Part shown: in pieces, positions 7,341-16,450 of the stretch
How positions within the stretch are numbered: position 1 is the first letter of the stretch
Layout: every line of letters begins with the position of its first letter
DNA from: Haloarcula amylovorans
GTDB taxonomy: Archaea > Halobacteriota > Halobacteria > Halobacteriales > Haloarculaceae
Length of the DNA: 64,000 bases
Direction: 5' to 3'
NCBI RefSeq assembly: GCF_004681185.1
Contig: NZ_SRIF01000001.1
Location: forward strand, 62,001-126,000
Notes under the pieces: generated by a model
Told to the model about the DNA's origin: nothing
The model's input: the letters and a program-made list of their open reading frames with translations, nothing else
Database searches by the model: none
Program-made: the position numbers and the translations under genes

Positions 7341-8330
7341 ATGCAGCATCGCCAACTCGGGACGACAGGCTACGACGTGACAGAGGTCGGCTTCGGGACG
7401 TGGAACATCGGCGGCGACTGGGGCGACATCGACGAAGAGGCGGGTCGCGAGGCGGTTCGGGCCGCGCTCGATGCGGGTGTCGACTTCATCGACACGGCGG
7501 ACGTCTACGGCGACGGTTTCAGCGAGCAACGCATCGCCGAGGTGCTTGACGAACGCGGCGTCCGCGACGAGGTGACAGTGGCGACGAAGGCCGGCCGCCG
7601 CCTTGACCCGCATACGGCCGACCGCTACAACTACGAGAACCTCTCGCGGTTCGTGGACCGCTCGCGGGAGTACCTTGGCGTCGAGACGCTGGAACTCCTC
7701 CAACTGCACTGTCCGCCAACCGAGGCGTACTACCAACCGGAGACGTTCGAGGCGCTGGACCGCCTGAAAGACGAGGGGAAGCTCGCTCACTACGGCGTCA
7801 GCGTCGAAAAGGTCGAACAGGCGCTGAAAGCCATCGAGTACCCCGGCGTCGAGACGGTCCAGATAATTTTCAACATGTTCCGCCAGCGGCCCGCGGAGCT
7901 GTTCTTCGAGGAAGCCGCGCGCCGTGACGTGGGCGTCATCGTTCGGGTCCCGCTGGCGTCGGGCCTCCTGACGGGCGAGCTCTCGCGGGACATGGAGTTC
8001 CCCGAGAACGACCACCGCAATTTCAACATCGAGGGGGAGGCCTTCGACCGCGGCGAGACGTTCGCTGGCTTGCCGGTCGAGGACGGCTTCGACGCCGTCG
8101 ACGAACTGCGCGACCACGTCCCCGACGAGATGACGATGGCCCAGATGGCGCTGCGCTGGATTCTCGACCACGACGCCGTCTCGACGGTCATCCCCGGGTC
8201 GACGACGCCAGAACACATCCAGGCCAACGCCGCGGCCAGCGAGAAACCCTCGCTCTCCCATCAGACCCGCGGCGCGGTACGAGACCTCTACGAGGAGTAC
8301 GTCTTCGACTCGGTTCATCACCGCTGGTGA
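7341..8330 (+). CDS. Aldo/keto reductase
   Basis: A 329-residue NAD(P)H-dependent oxidoreductase of the aldo/keto reductase TIM-barrel family. The opening MQHRQLGTTGYDVTEVGFGTW is typical. The catalytic tetrad is visible: Asp and Tyr in DFIDTADVYG, Lys in TVATKAG and His in LLQLHCPP. The cofactor-binding C-terminal region is VSTVIPGSTTPEHIQAN. A longer frame starts at 7269, but the family alignment begins at the ATG at 7341. The family acts on many carbonyl compounds, and the substrate cannot be told from sequence. It stands alone between the zinc-ribbon gene and the cobalamin operon. Confidence 0.9.
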   Translation: MQHRQLGTTGYDVTEVGFGTWNIGGDWGDIDEEAGREAVRAALDAGVDFIDTADVYGDGFSEQRIAEVLDERGVRDEVTVATKAGRRLDPHTADRYNYENLSRFVDRSREYLGVETLELLQLHCPPTEAYYQPETFEALDRLKDEGKLAHYGVSVEKVEQALKAIEYPGVETVQIIFNMFRQRPAELFFEEAARRDVGVIVRVPLASGLLTGELSRDMEFPENDHRNFNIEGEAFDRGETFAGLPVEDGFDAVDELRDHVPDEMTMAQMALRWILDHDAVSTVIPGSTTPEHIQANAAASEKPSLSHQTRGAVRDLYEEYVFDSVHHRW

Positions 8331-8411
8331 CGACGAGGGACGCCACGATTCTCCTCGACGTCGCCGTGACTCACCGCACAGTTCAAGTGCGCTTGCAGTA
8401 ATCTCACGGAT

Positions 8412-9050
8412 ATGGCGGTTTCCTTTGACCTGTTCGGAACCCTCGTCGCCGCTGACCGGCCCGGTGCACCGTGGGACGCCGTGGCCGAACGTCTCGACGC
8501 GCGCGGCGTCAGCGTCCCCGACGACTGGGAGGCCGCCTATCGGAGTGGTCACCGAGAGTACGAACGGGGACGGGAGGCTCCCCTCGACGAGCACGTTCGC
8601 CTCGCGCTCTCGAGTCGCGGCGTCAAAGTGAGCGAGACGACCGCCCGTGAGGCAGTGCTCGCGGCGTTCGACGTTCCGGTGACCGTCAGGGACGGCGCAC
8701 GCGAGGCGTTGGCTGCCGCACACGGCCGCGGTCCCGTCGCCGTCTGCTCGAACTGTAGCGTCCCTGGACTGGTCGAGCGGACGCTCGACCGGGCGGACCT
8801 CGGTTCCGACTCGCCGCTCGCGCCCGACGCCGTCGTCAGCAGTGTCGACTGCGGCTGGCGCAAACCGTTCGAACCCATCTTCGAGACGACGGCCGACACG
8901 CTCGGCGTCCCGCTGTCGTCGCTCGTCCACGTCGGCGACGACGCTCGCATCGACGGCGGCGCGGAACGAGTCGGCGCAACGTCGGTTCTCGTCGACGACG
9001 TGCCGCTCCCGACGGTTACCACGCGACTTCGGGAGGGAACGTTGTGCTGA
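8412..9050 (+). CDS. HAD-superfamily hydrolase, first gene of cobalamin operon
   Basis: A 212-residue HAD protein. Motif I is FDLFGTL with nucleophile Asp6. The second Asp found in most phosphatases (DxD) is a Phe here, as in haloacid-dehalogenase-like members. Motif II is AVCSNCS, motif III the Lys in WRKPFEP and motif IV HVGDDARIDGG. A helical cap lies at about residues 20-85. It overlaps cbiB by 7 bp, so it is probably part of cobalamin assembly. It is a candidate for the phosphatase step (alpha-ribazole phosphate or adenosylcobalamin phosphate), but the missing motif I acid is a reason for caution. Confidence 0.8.
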   Translation: MAVSFDLFGTLVAADRPGAPWDAVAERLDARGVSVPDDWEAAYRSGHREYERGREAPLDEHVRLALSSRGVKVSETTAREAVLAAFDVPVTVRDGAREALAAAHGRGPVAVCSNCSVPGLVERTLDRADLGSDSPLAPDAVVSSVDCGWRKPFEPIFETTADTLGVPLSSLVHVGDDARIDGGAERVGATSVLVDDVPLPTVTTRLREGTLC

Positions 9051-9970
9051 CCACGCTCGCAGTCGTCGTCGCCGCAGCGCTCGAAGCGGCCGTCGGCGAA
9101 CCGGCGACGCGATACCACCCCGTCGCGTGGTTCGGGTCGCTCGTCGCGCCGCTGGACCGGGAATGGCGGGGCGACTCCCGTGCGCTCGCAACCGGTGCGC
9201 TCAGCGCGCTCGTCCTCCCGCTGTTCGCGGCACTGGCCGTCGGCGCGACCGTCGCCGCGGTCGCGGCGCTCACCCCGCTGGCCGGGGCGTTCGCGGCCGG
9301 TCTCGCGCTGTTCCTGACGACCAGCCTTCGCGAACTCCTCGCCGCCGCGCGGTCGGTCGTCGCTGACTCTGAGACCGACGTCGAAACCGCCCGCAACGGG
9401 TTGCTCGCACTGGCCGGTCGGGACGCCAGCTCCCTGTCACCGGGGCTCCTCCGCAGCGCGGCCGTCGAGAGCGCCGCCGAGAACCTCGCGGACGGATTGG
9501 TCGCCTCGCTGGGCGCGTTCGTCCTCGGGGCGGCGCTCGCGCCGCTGGCCGGACTGCCGACACTTCCCGTCGCCGCCGCCGCTGCCGCGTGGGTCAAGGC
9601 CGTCAACACGATGGACTCGATGCTGGGCTATCGCTCGAAGCGCGTGGGGACGCCCGCCGCGCGTCTCGACGACGCCGTGATGTGGTTTCCGGCCCGGGCG
9701 AGCGCGCTCTTGCTCGCGGTGGCGTTAGCCGACCTCGAATCACTCGGCCGTGCTCGTGCGTGGCTGGACCGGGTTCCGTCGCCAAACTCCGGGTGGCCGA
9801 TGGGAGCGGTCGCGGCCGCCCTCGACGCTCGGCTGGAGAAACCGGGTGTCTACGTCCTGAACGCCAGTGCGCCCCTTCCGGACGGAGCGACGGCGCGGCG
9901 CGGTGTGCGCGGCGTCGGTCGCGCCGGCCTGCTGACGTACGCGCTCGCGGGGGTGCTCGCGTGGTTCTGA
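9044..9970 (+). CDS. cbiB: Adenosylcobinamide-phosphate synthase CbiB
   Basis: A 308-residue integral membrane protein that joins adenosylcobyric acid with aminopropanol phosphate, giving adenosylcobinamide phosphate. The conserved opening is EPATRYHPVAWFGS. The mid-protein motif AENLADGLVASL and the later VKAVNTMDSMLGYRS are CbiB/CobD hallmarks. Several Ala/Leu-rich membrane helices lie between them. It starts with GTG inside the HAD gene and runs 10 bp into cobS, so translation is coupled. The aminopropanol arm would come from the CobD homologue two genes on. Confidence 0.93.
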   Translation: MLTTLAVVVAAALEAAVGEPATRYHPVAWFGSLVAPLDREWRGDSRALATGALSALVLPLFAALAVGATVAAVAALTPLAGAFAAGLALFLTTSLRELLAAARSVVADSETDVETARNGLLALAGRDASSLSPGLLRSAAVESAAENLADGLVASLGAFVLGAALAPLAGLPTLPVAAAAAAWVKAVNTMDSMLGYRSKRVGTPAARLDDAVMWFPARASALLLAVALADLESLGRARAWLDRVPSPNSGWPMGAVAAALDARLEKPGVYVLNASAPLPDGATARRGVRGVGRAGLLTYALAGVLAWF

Positions 9971-10737
9971 GTGCGGTCCGCGGGGCGCTCGGCTTCCTCT
10001 CGCGGCTTCCGGTCGGCCACAGCGAGGCCGCGTGGGACGCCTTCACAGCGACTCCGGCGGCGTTCCCACTGGCGGGCTACGTCGTCGGTGCGCTGGTTGC
10101 CGTCCCGTTCCTCGCCGTCGGACTCGTTCCCGCGGCGGTCGTCGCGGCGGCGTATCTCGCCGGAATCGTCCTCGTCACCGGCGTCAACCACGCCGACGGC
10201 CTCGCGGACCTCGGCGACGCGGCGGTCGTCCACGGCGGCCCCGCCGAGCGCCGCGAGGTGATGCGCGATACGACGGTCGGCGTCGGTGCGGTGCTGGCAC
10301 TCGGAACCACTCTCGTCGGACTAGCGCTGGGTGCGCTTGCCGTGGCGGGGCTGCCGGTTCTCGTGGCCGTCGCTATCGTCGTCGCCGCGGAGGTCGGCGC
10401 GAAGCTCTCGATGGCGACGCTCGCGTGTGTCGCCACGCCGAGCCACGCGGGGTTCGGCGAGACCGTGCTTTCGGGCAATCGGCCGCGAGACTTCCTCGCG
10501 TCGGTCGCGGCGGCGCTTCCGGCCGCCGCACTCGTCGTTCCCGTAACGACCGTCGCCGTCGTCGCGGGCCCGGTCGTCGCTCTCGTGCTCCGACGGTGGG
10601 CCGACCGTCGCCTCGGCGGCGTCGGCGGCGACGTCTTCGGCGCGGCCAACGAACTCTCGCGGGTCGCCGCCCTGCACGCGGCCGTCGTCGCGTGGACGCT
10701 CTTCGACTGGGGGGTGCTCGCGTGGACGCGCTGGTGA
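9961..10737 (+). CDS. cobS: Cobalamin synthase CobS (adenosylcobinamide-GDP ribazoletransferase)
   Basis: A 258-residue membrane enzyme that joins adenosylcobinamide-GDP with alpha-ribazole (phosphate). It opens with ALGFLSRLPVG. The key acidic motif HADGLADLGDA, with the two Asp residues that bind metal, lies near residue 80, and VMRDTTVGVG follows as usual. Six or so hydrophobic helices fill the rest. The GTG at 9961 was chosen because the family alignment starts there. An in-frame extension back to 9589 is antisense-like, Arg-rich sequence overlapping cbiB. It overlaps cobY by 16 bp. Confidence 0.93.
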   Translation: MVLSAVRGALGFLSRLPVGHSEAAWDAFTATPAAFPLAGYVVGALVAVPFLAVGLVPAAVVAAAYLAGIVLVTGVNHADGLADLGDAAVVHGGPAERREVMRDTTVGVGAVLALGTTLVGLALGALAVAGLPVLVAVAIVVAAEVGAKLSMATLACVATPSHAGFGETVLSGNRPRDFLASVAAALPAAALVVPVTTVAVVAGPVVALVLRRWADRRLGGVGGDVFGAANELSRVAALHAAVVAWTLFDWGVLAWTRW

Positions 10738-11276
10738 TGTGCGGCGGGCGCGGGACGCGCCTCGACGCCGACCGCGAGAAGCCGCTGTTCGAGGTCGGCG
10801 GCGTCCCGATGGTCGACCGCGTCCGCGGCGCGCTCGATGCCAGCGGCGTCGAGCGAGTCTACGCGGCCACGTCGCCGAATGCGCCGGCGACCCGCGCCCA
10901 CCTCGACGTGCCGTGCATCGAGACGCCGGGCGAGGGGTACGTCGCGGACCTCGACAGCGCGCTGACAGACGACCGGCTCACGACGCCGGTGTTGACCGTC
11001 GCGGCGGACCTGCCGCTACTGGACGGTGAGATACTGGATCGCGTACTGGCCGTCCACGACGACGGATCACTGTCGGTGCTCGTCCCCGCCGCCCGCAAGC
11101 GCGAACTCGGCGTCAGCGACGATACGACCTTCCAGCGGGCGGGCGAGGAAGTCGCGCCAACTGGGGTCAACGTCGTCGGCGACGACGCCGACGGCGCGTG
11201 GCGATCGACGGACGTGCGGCTGGTGGTCAACGTCAACGCACTGTCGGACGCCCGCGTGGCCGAGCAATATCTGTAG
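10722..11276 (+). CDS. cobY: Adenosylcobinamide-phosphate guanylyltransferase CobY
   Basis: A 184-residue nucleotidyltransferase that adds GMP to adenosylcobinamide phosphate. Archaea use CobY in place of bacterial CobU. The signature CGGRGTRLD (about residues 7-15) binds the GTP phosphates. The later VAADLPLLDG carries the acidic residue for metal. The GTG start at 10722 gives the expected MDALVMCGG opening and overlaps the end of cobS. Unlike CobU it cannot phosphorylate cobinamide. That is consistent with the CbiZ salvage route encoded two genes downstream. Confidence 0.93.
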   Translation: MDALVMCGGRGTRLDADREKPLFEVGGVPMVDRVRGALDASGVERVYAATSPNAPATRAHLDVPCIETPGEGYVADLDSALTDDRLTTPVLTVAADLPLLDGEILDRVLAVHDDGSLSVLVPAARKRELGVSDDTTFQRAGEEVAPTGVNVVGDDADGAWRSTDVRLVVNVNALSDARVAEQYL

Positions 11277-11316
11277 CGCACGAAACATTCTCGTGACTCC
11301 TCTTCGTTCGTCCCCT

Positions 11317-12363
11317 ATGGACCCCGACAGCGTCGAGCGACTGCGGACGTTCAGTGAGAGTGACCCGCACTTCGACGCGGACGGCCGCGCCCCGCACGGC
11401 AGCAGCGACGACAGGGAACTGCTTGATTTCAGCGCGAACACGAACCCGCGGGTGCCGACGGGTTCGGCCCGCGTGTTCAGTTCTGCCTTCGCCGCCGCGC
11501 GGTCGTACCCGGCCGACGACTACGTCCCGTTCCGGACGACGGCCGCCGAGTTCGTCGGCTGTGACCCCGTGCAGGTCGTCCCCACCGCGGGCGGCCTCGA
11601 AGCCATCCGGCTCGCTATCCAGACGACGGTCCGGGCCGGCGATTCGGTCCTCGTGCCCGCGCCGAGTTTCGGCGAGTACGCCCGCGAGGTTCGACTGCAA
11701 GGGGCCGAACCGGAATTCGTGGACCACGGCGAGATACTCGATAGCGACCCCACGTCCCACACGATGGCCGTCGTCTGTAACCCCAACAACCCGACCGGGG
11801 AGTGTTACGACAGCGAGCGGCTGCGGGCGTTCGCCGACCGTTGTCGGGAGCACGGGACCACGCTGTTGGTCGACGAGGCGTTCCTCGGGTTCACCGACCA
11901 GCCCTCGATAGCGGGCCGCGCTGGTGTCGTCGTCGCCCGCTCGCTGACGAAACTGTTCGGCCTGCCGGGCATCCGGATGGGCTACGCCGTCGCGTCGGGC
12001 GACGCGCTGGACTGGCTGACGACCGCTCGCCGCGCGTGGTCGATGAGCGAACCCGCGGCGGCGCTGGGCGAGCACTGCTACCAACAGGACGAGTTCGTTG
12101 CCGAGACGCGTGACCGAGTCGAGACCGAGCGCGACCGGCTGCGCGACCGCCTTTCGACGCGCTTCGACGTGTTCCCCTCCGATGCGCCCTTCCTCCTGTT
12201 CGAGGTCACTGACGTGAGCGTGGACGACCTGCTGTCGACGGCCCGTGAGCGCGGTATCGCGCTCCGGGACGCCCGCTCGTTCCGCGGCCTCGACAGCCAC
12301 GTCCGCGTCGCGGTCCGGACCGAACGGCAGAACGACCGCCTCTTAGAGGCGCTGGATGTTTGA
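11317..12363 (+). CDS. cobD: L-threonine-phosphate decarboxylase-like aminotransferase CobD
   Basis: A 348-residue PLP enzyme of aminotransferase class I/II. In this setting it most likely decarboxylates threonine phosphate to aminopropanol phosphate, the linker used by CbiB. Visible features are the early DFSANTNPRVP loop, CNPNNPTGE for cofactor binding, VDEAFLGF, and the PLP lysine in SLTKLFGLPGIRMGY. The C-terminal RVAVRT arginine binds the substrate acid. Histidinol-phosphate aminotransferase is a close relative, but the operon position argues for CobD. The ATG at 11317 is 40 bp after cobY, and the end overlaps cbiZ by 8 bp. Confidence 0.88.
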   Translation: MDPDSVERLRTFSESDPHFDADGRAPHGSSDDRELLDFSANTNPRVPTGSARVFSSAFAAARSYPADDYVPFRTTAAEFVGCDPVQVVPTAGGLEAIRLAIQTTVRAGDSVLVPAPSFGEYAREVRLQGAEPEFVDHGEILDSDPTSHTMAVVCNPNNPTGECYDSERLRAFADRCREHGTTLLVDEAFLGFTDQPSIAGRAGVVVARSLTKLFGLPGIRMGYAVASGDALDWLTTARRAWSMSEPAAALGEHCYQQDEFVAETRDRVETERDRLRDRLSTRFDVFPSDAPFLLFEVTDVSVDDLLSTARERGIALRDARSFRGLDSHVRVAVRTERQNDRLLEALDV

Positions 12364-13084
12364 GACGACCCAGCGGAAGGGCGTCGTACAGGTTCGGTGC
12401 GAGGGAGCCCGCTGGCTCTCGACGGCGTGGGACGGCGGCTACCGCGAGGCTGACGCGGTGTACAACCTCACCGTTCCCGAGGGATTCGAGCGGACGAACC
12501 TCGACGCCTACCGAAAGGAGCGACTCGGCGAGGCCGACTTTCCGGTCGGCCCGACGCTGCTGACCGGGCTCGATATGGCCCACGCACGCTGTGCCCGGAG
12601 CGGTCCTGTCAGCGTGCTGGCGACGGTGGGCCTCTCGAACCCGGCGGTGCTCCCGACGGGCGAGGGCGGAGCGGCGGACGACGAGACGGACGCCGAAGCG
12701 ACCGCTGGCCGCGCCGCGTCGAACGACGACGCCGAGTGGCGACCCGGAACGGTGAACCTCGTCGTCGGAGCCGACCGCTCGCTGGACGACGGGGCGCTCG
12801 CCACGCTACTCGCCACTGCCGTCGAGGCGAAGGCGGCGACGCTGCTGGACGCGGCGGGCGTCCCCGGCACCACCTCCGACGCCGTCCTCGTAGGCTGTGT
12901 CCCTGCCGCCGAACCCGCCGAGTTCGCCGGGAGCGCGACCGAGGTCGGCGCGGCCGCTCGGGCCTGCGTGCGTGATGCCGTTCACGCCAGTCTCGCCGCC
13001 CGCTACGACGACGGCCCGCCGACGGTCGAGGAAGCCGAGTACGGCGTCGTCACCGACCGGCAGACCGATGTGCGCCGGCCCTGA
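12356..13084 (+). CDS. cbiZ: Adenosylcobinamide amidohydrolase CbiZ
   Basis: A 242-residue enzyme that cuts the aminopropanol side chain from adenosylcobinamide to give adenosylcobyric acid, so that scavenged corrinoids can re-enter the pathway. Family features are the WLSTAWDGGY and YNLTVPEGF stretches near the N-terminus. The conserved TGLDMAHA and VLATVGLSNP follow, and the C-terminal half has GTTSDAVLVGC. A variable acidic loop lies at about residues 103-125. It overlaps cobD by 8 bp. Together with CbiP it closes the archaeal salvage loop. Confidence 0.9.
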   Translation: MFETTQRKGVVQVRCEGARWLSTAWDGGYREADAVYNLTVPEGFERTNLDAYRKERLGEADFPVGPTLLTGLDMAHARCARSGPVSVLATVGLSNPAVLPTGEGGAADDETDAEATAGRAASNDDAEWRPGTVNLVVGADRSLDDGALATLLATAVEAKAATLLDAAGVPGTTSDAVLVGCVPAAEPAEFAGSATEVGAAARACVRDAVHASLAARYDDGPPTVEEAEYGVVTDRQTDVRRP

Positions 13085-13093
13085 AGATGCGCT

Positions 13094-13744
13094 ATGAGCG
13101 ACAACTCCGCCGGCCCGACGGCTGAGCCGATTACGCCTGGCGCGCCCGAGGAATTCGGCCTCGTGCAGGTGTGGTGGGGCGACGGTAAGGGGAAGACGAC
13201 GGCGGCACTGGGGATGGCGACCCGCGCTGTCGGCCACGGCTACCGCGTCCACCTCCTCCAGTTCATGAAGGGCGGTACGGGGACCGTCGAAGACGTCCGC
13301 GGCGAGTACAACGCCATCGCTGCGCTGCCGGGATTCTCCTACGAGAACGCGGGCCACTACGGCTGGCACGGGTTTCTGGACGGGAGCGACGATGACGAGC
13401 ACGCCGCCCGTGCAAGGGGGGCATTGGAACGCGCTCGCGAGATTCTCGATGCCAGCGCCGACGCCGACCTCTCGGAACCCCTCGACGCCGACGGGCCGCC
13501 CGAGGACGGCGTCAACATGCTGGTCTTAGACGAGATCCTGTACGCCGCCAACCGCGGCCTCGTCGACCCCGAAGACGTCGTCGCACTCGTCGAGCGCAAA
13601 CCAGACGATGTGGAACTCGTCCTCACGGGCGGCCACGAGCCACCCGAGTACGTCTTCGAGCGGGCGGACCTCGTCACGGAAGTCGGGAAGGTCAAGCATC
13701 CGCTGGAGTCCGGCCACTCGGCACGGAAGGGCACCGAGTACTGA
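13094..13744 (+). CDS. cobA: Corrinoid adenosyltransferase (CobA/CobO type)
   Basis: A 216-residue P-loop ATPase that transfers the adenosyl group to cob(I)yrinic acid a,c-diamide or other corrinoids. The unusual P-loop GDGKGKTT (about residues 35-42) and the following AALGMATRA are family marks. LLQFMKGG, LVLDEILYA (Walker B region) and LTGGHEPPE complete the pattern. It starts 9 bp after cbiZ. The length is near that of bacterial CobO. It ends next to a small convergent gene that separates it from cbiP. Confidence 0.92.
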   Translation: MSDNSAGPTAEPITPGAPEEFGLVQVWWGDGKGKTTAALGMATRAVGHGYRVHLLQFMKGGTGTVEDVRGEYNAIAALPGFSYENAGHYGWHGFLDGSDDDEHAARARGALERAREILDASADADLSEPLDADGPPEDGVNMLVLDEILYAANRGLVDPEDVVALVERKPDDVELVLTGGHEPPEYVFERADLVTEVGKVKHPLESGHSARKGTEY

Positions 13745-13771
13745 ATCAGCGTCGCTGGACCGCGCTCCCAG

Positions 13772-14053
13772 CTACGAGTCGGCGTCTGACTCCGCGAGCA
13801 GGTCGGCCGCCAGTGACCGGGCGGCATCGACGTGTTCGTCCGCTTTTTCGTCGCCCGTCGAGTCGAACTCCTCTAACAACTCCGCGACCTTTGCCACTCG
13901 CTCCCGACGGACGGCAGGCTCGAGGTCGGTTATCGCGGCGTCGAGCGCGATGGCCTCGGCCTCGCCCAGCCAGCGACTCGCCGTCCGTTCGACCGGTCGC
14001 TCGCCGGTCGCTTCGAGATGCTCGTGTAGGGCGTGCAGTCTGTCTTCGTCCAC
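13772..14053 (-). CDS. Small helical haloarchaeal protein of unknown function
   Basis: A 93-residue acidic protein, predicted mostly alpha-helical from its Ala, Glu and Arg pattern ([43 protein letters not shown]). No motif that I recognise is present. The GTG at 14053 removes an Arg-rich extension that reads as non-coding. It lies on the opposite strand inside the cobalamin cluster, between cobA and cbiP. This placement is odd, and the gene may have nothing to do with cobalamin. Coding-like composition supports it as real. Confidence 0.6.
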   Translation of the reverse strand: MDEDRLHALHEHLEATGERPVERTASRWLGEAEAIALDAAITDLEPAVRRERVAKVAELLEEFDSTGDEKADEHVDAARSLAADLLAESDADS

Positions 14054-14128
14054 GGTGGCGTTTCGCGCGGCGAGGGGAAAAGCCCGCCGTCGAATCACTC
14101 TTGTCGCCGGACGGCTCACTATCGGCCG

Positions 14129-15625
14129 ATGACCTCGAACGGCGAACCGACGGCCGACACCATCCTCGTCGCAGGAACCGCCTCACACGTGGGCAAAAGC
14201 ACGGTTGCGGCGGGGCTGTGCCGCCTCCTCGCCGACCGCGGCGTGTCGGTCGCGCCGTTCAAGGCCCAGAACATGAGCAACAACGCGCGGGCGACACCTG
14301 GCGGTGAAATCGGCGTCTCACAGTACGTACAGGCCCGTGCCGCCCGCGTCCCGCCGACGACTGATCACAACCCGGTCCTGCTGAAACCCCGCGGCGAGGG
14401 CGAGTCTCAACTGGTCGTCGACGGCGAGGCGGTAGGCCACTTCGCTGCCGGGGAATACTATGACGCTCACTGGGAGGACGCGCTGGCGGCGGCCCGCGGG
14501 GCCCACGCTCGACTGGCCGCCGACCACGATGTAATCGTGGCCGAGGGCGCGGGCTCCATCGCCGAGATAAACCTCCACGACCGCGACCTCGCCAACGTCG
14601 AGACGGCGCGTTTCGCCGACGCAGACGTGCTTCTCGTCGCGGACATCGAACGCGGCGGCGTCTTCGCCTCGCTGGTCGGCACACTCGAACTCGTCCCCGA
14701 CGACGTTCGCGAGCGCGTCATCGGGGCGGTGATCACGAAGTTCCGCGGCGACGAGTCGCTGCTCGCACCCGGCCTCGCCGCCTTCGAGGAGCGAACCGGC
14801 GTCCCGATACTGGGCGTCATCCCTCACGACGACCCCGGACTGCCCGAGGAGGATAGCGTGGCCCTTCCATCGGTCGGCGAACGAGCGGTTCGCGGCGCTG
14901 ACGACGGCGTCCCGGACGACAGGAGCGTCACGGCCGCGGTGCCGCGTCTCCCCCGAATCTCGAACTTCACGGACCTCCACCCGCTCGCCGCGGTCCCCGG
15001 CGTCCGCGTCGCCTACGTCCCGCTCTCGGACTCGCTCGCCGAGGCCGACGCCGTCGTCCTGCCCGGCAGTAAGAACACCGTCGACGACCTGCTGGCGCTT
15101 CGCGAGGCTGGTTTCGACGACGCCCTTTCGGACTTCGACGGCCCCGTCGTCGGCCTCTGCGGCGGCTATCAGCTACTCGGCGAGGAAATCCGGAACGCAG
15201 ACATCGAGGGGACGAGCGAACGCGAGCGCGTCGAGGGATTCGGTCTGCTCCCGGTGAGGACGACGTTTTCGCAGACGAAGACCGTCGAGCGCGTCGAGCG
15301 CTACCTCAACGGCGTCGGACCGCTCGCGGGCGCGGACGACCCCATCGAGGGCTACGAGATTCACATGGGCGAGTCGACGCTCGTCGGCGAGGCGGCCCGG
15401 CCGTTCGAGGGCGACGGCGCGGCGACCGACCGCGTGCTGGGGACCTACCTCCACGACCTCTTTGCGAACGCCGCGGCGCGTGATGCCTTCGTGAGAAACA
15501 CGTTCGAGCACGCCGGAACCGAGCCGCCAGCGGCGCTCGGTGCCGACCGTCCCTCGCCCTACGACCGGGCGGCGTCCTTCCTCGCAGAACACGTCGATTC
15601 CGGCCCGCTCCCCATCGAGTGGTAG
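14129..15625 (+). CDS. cbiP: Cobyric acid synthase (CbiP/CobQ)
   Basis: A 498-residue glutamine-dependent amidase that converts four carboxyl side chains of adenosylcobyrinic acid diamide to amides. The N-terminal dethiobiotin-synthetase-like ATPase domain starts with [10 protein letters not shown] and KAQNMSNNA. The linker region has [14 protein letters not shown]. The C-terminal type 1 glutaminase domain has its Cys nucleophile in [11 protein letters not shown] (near residue 345) and the His in GTYLHDLF. The ATG at 14129 gives a family-like start. It is on the plus strand after the inverted small gene, so it may use its own promoter. Confidence 0.94.
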   Translation: MTSNGEPTADTILVAGTASHVGKSTVAAGLCRLLADRGVSVAPFKAQNMSNNARATPGGEIGVSQYVQARAARVPPTTDHNPVLLKPRGEGESQLVVDGEAVGHFAAGEYYDAHWEDALAAARGAHARLAADHDVIVAEGAGSIAEINLHDRDLANVETARFADADVLLVADIERGGVFASLVGTLELVPDDVRERVIGAVITKFRGDESLLAPGLAAFEERTGVPILGVIPHDDPGLPEEDSVALPSVGERAVRGADDGVPDDRSVTAAVPRLPRISNFTDLHPLAAVPGVRVAYVPLSDSLAEADAVVLPGSKNTVDDLLALREAGFDDALSDFDGPVVGLCGGYQLLGEEIRNADIEGTSERERVEGFGLLPVRTTFSQTKTVERVERYLNGVGPLAGADDPIEGYEIHMGESTLVGEAARPFEGDGAATDRVLGTYLHDLFANAAARDAFVRNTFEHAGTEPPAALGADRPSPYDRAASFLAEHVDSGPLPIEW

Positions 15626-15651
15626 TTTATTCGTCCTCGGGAGACGCGAAC

Positions 15652-15659
15652 TTTATATA
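15652..15659 (+). promoter_or_regulatory. TATA box of the minD2 operon
   Basis: TTTATATA preceded by a GCGAAC purine-rich BRE-like stretch. Its centre is 27 bp before the ATG at 15683, which predicts a leaderless transcript. Confidence 0.65.
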
Positions 15660-15682
15660 CGAGCGCGCGGGCAGTAGCGGTA

Positions 15683-16450
15683 ATGGTGGAAGTGTTCGCG
15701 GTCGCCAGCGGGAAGGGGGGCACTGGCAAGACGACGAGCACGGTCGCGCTGGGGATGGCACTCGCGGACCGCTACGACGTGACGGTGGTCGACGCCGATA
15801 CGGGGATGGCGAACCTCCTCTTTCACGCCGGCCTCTCCGAAGCCGAGACGACGCTACACGACGTACTGGCCGACGACGCGGCGGTTAGTGAGGCGACCTA
15901 CGAACGCTTCGGCATGACCGTCGTCCCCTGTGGGACGAGTCTGGACGGCTTCCGCGACGCCGACCCCGCCCGCCTGCGCGAGGTGGTCGCGACACTGGCG
16001 GCCGACACCGAAGTCATCTTATTGGACTCGCCGCCAGCGCTCGATAGCCGAACCGCGGTGCTTCCCGTGGTGATGGCCGACCGCATCGTGGTCGTCCTCC
16101 AGCCGACCATCCCGGCCATTTCGGACGGCCTGAAGGTCCAGGAGTACGCAACCTCTTACGGGACCGGCGTCGCCGGCATCCTGTTCAACAAGGTCCGCGA
16201 GGACGAGCGAATCGACGACGTTGCCGAGAAGACCGAGCGCTACTTCGAGGGGCCGACGCTCGCCGCGATCCCCGAGAGCGAGCGGGCGCGCGAGGCCCGA
16301 CGCGCGGGTCGACCTCTGCTGGCCCATGCATCCGACTGCGAAGCGGCGGCGGCCTACCGACAGGCGGCCGACGCGCTTTCGGTCCGGAGCGGGGAGTCGG
16401 GCGACGTGGCGGATCGGTTCCGGAGCGCCGTCATCCCGGAGACCCTATGA
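15683..16450 (+). CDS. minD2: MinD/ParA-family ATPase (MinD2-like)
   Basis: A 255-residue deviant Walker A ATPase. The opening VFAVASGKGGTGKTTS binds ATP, VVDADTGMANLLFHAG follows and LLDSPPALDS is the Walker B region. FNKVREDER lies where the nucleotide base is held. No membrane-targeting amphipathic helix is evident at the C-terminus. The overlapping partner gene and position after cob genes match minD2 of Haloferax (HVO_0595), which affects cell shape and motility. I base the orthology on memory of that gene order. A chromosome- or polymer-partition role is a less likely alternative. Confidence 0.87.
   Translation: MVEVFAVASGKGGTGKTTSTVALGMALADRYDVTVVDADTGMANLLFHAGLSEAETTLHDVLADDAAVSEATYERFGMTVVPCGTSLDGFRDADPARLREVVATLAADTEVILLDSPPALDSRTAVLPVVMADRIVVVLQPTIPAISDGLKVQEYATSYGTGVAGILFNKVREDERIDDVAEKTERYFEGPTLAAIPESERAREARRAGRPLLAHASDCEAAAAYRQAADALSVRSGESGDVADRFRSAVIPETL

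Noticed and set aside
7311..9191. 626-codon minus-strand open frame
   Set aside because: It is antisense to the aldo/keto reductase and HAD genes. Long antisense frames are common in this high-GC DNA, and its product is Arg-rich with no family motif.
10032..10721. Upstream extension of the cobY frame
   Set aside because: It is Arg-rich and overlaps cobS in another frame. The CobY family start fits the GTG at 10722.
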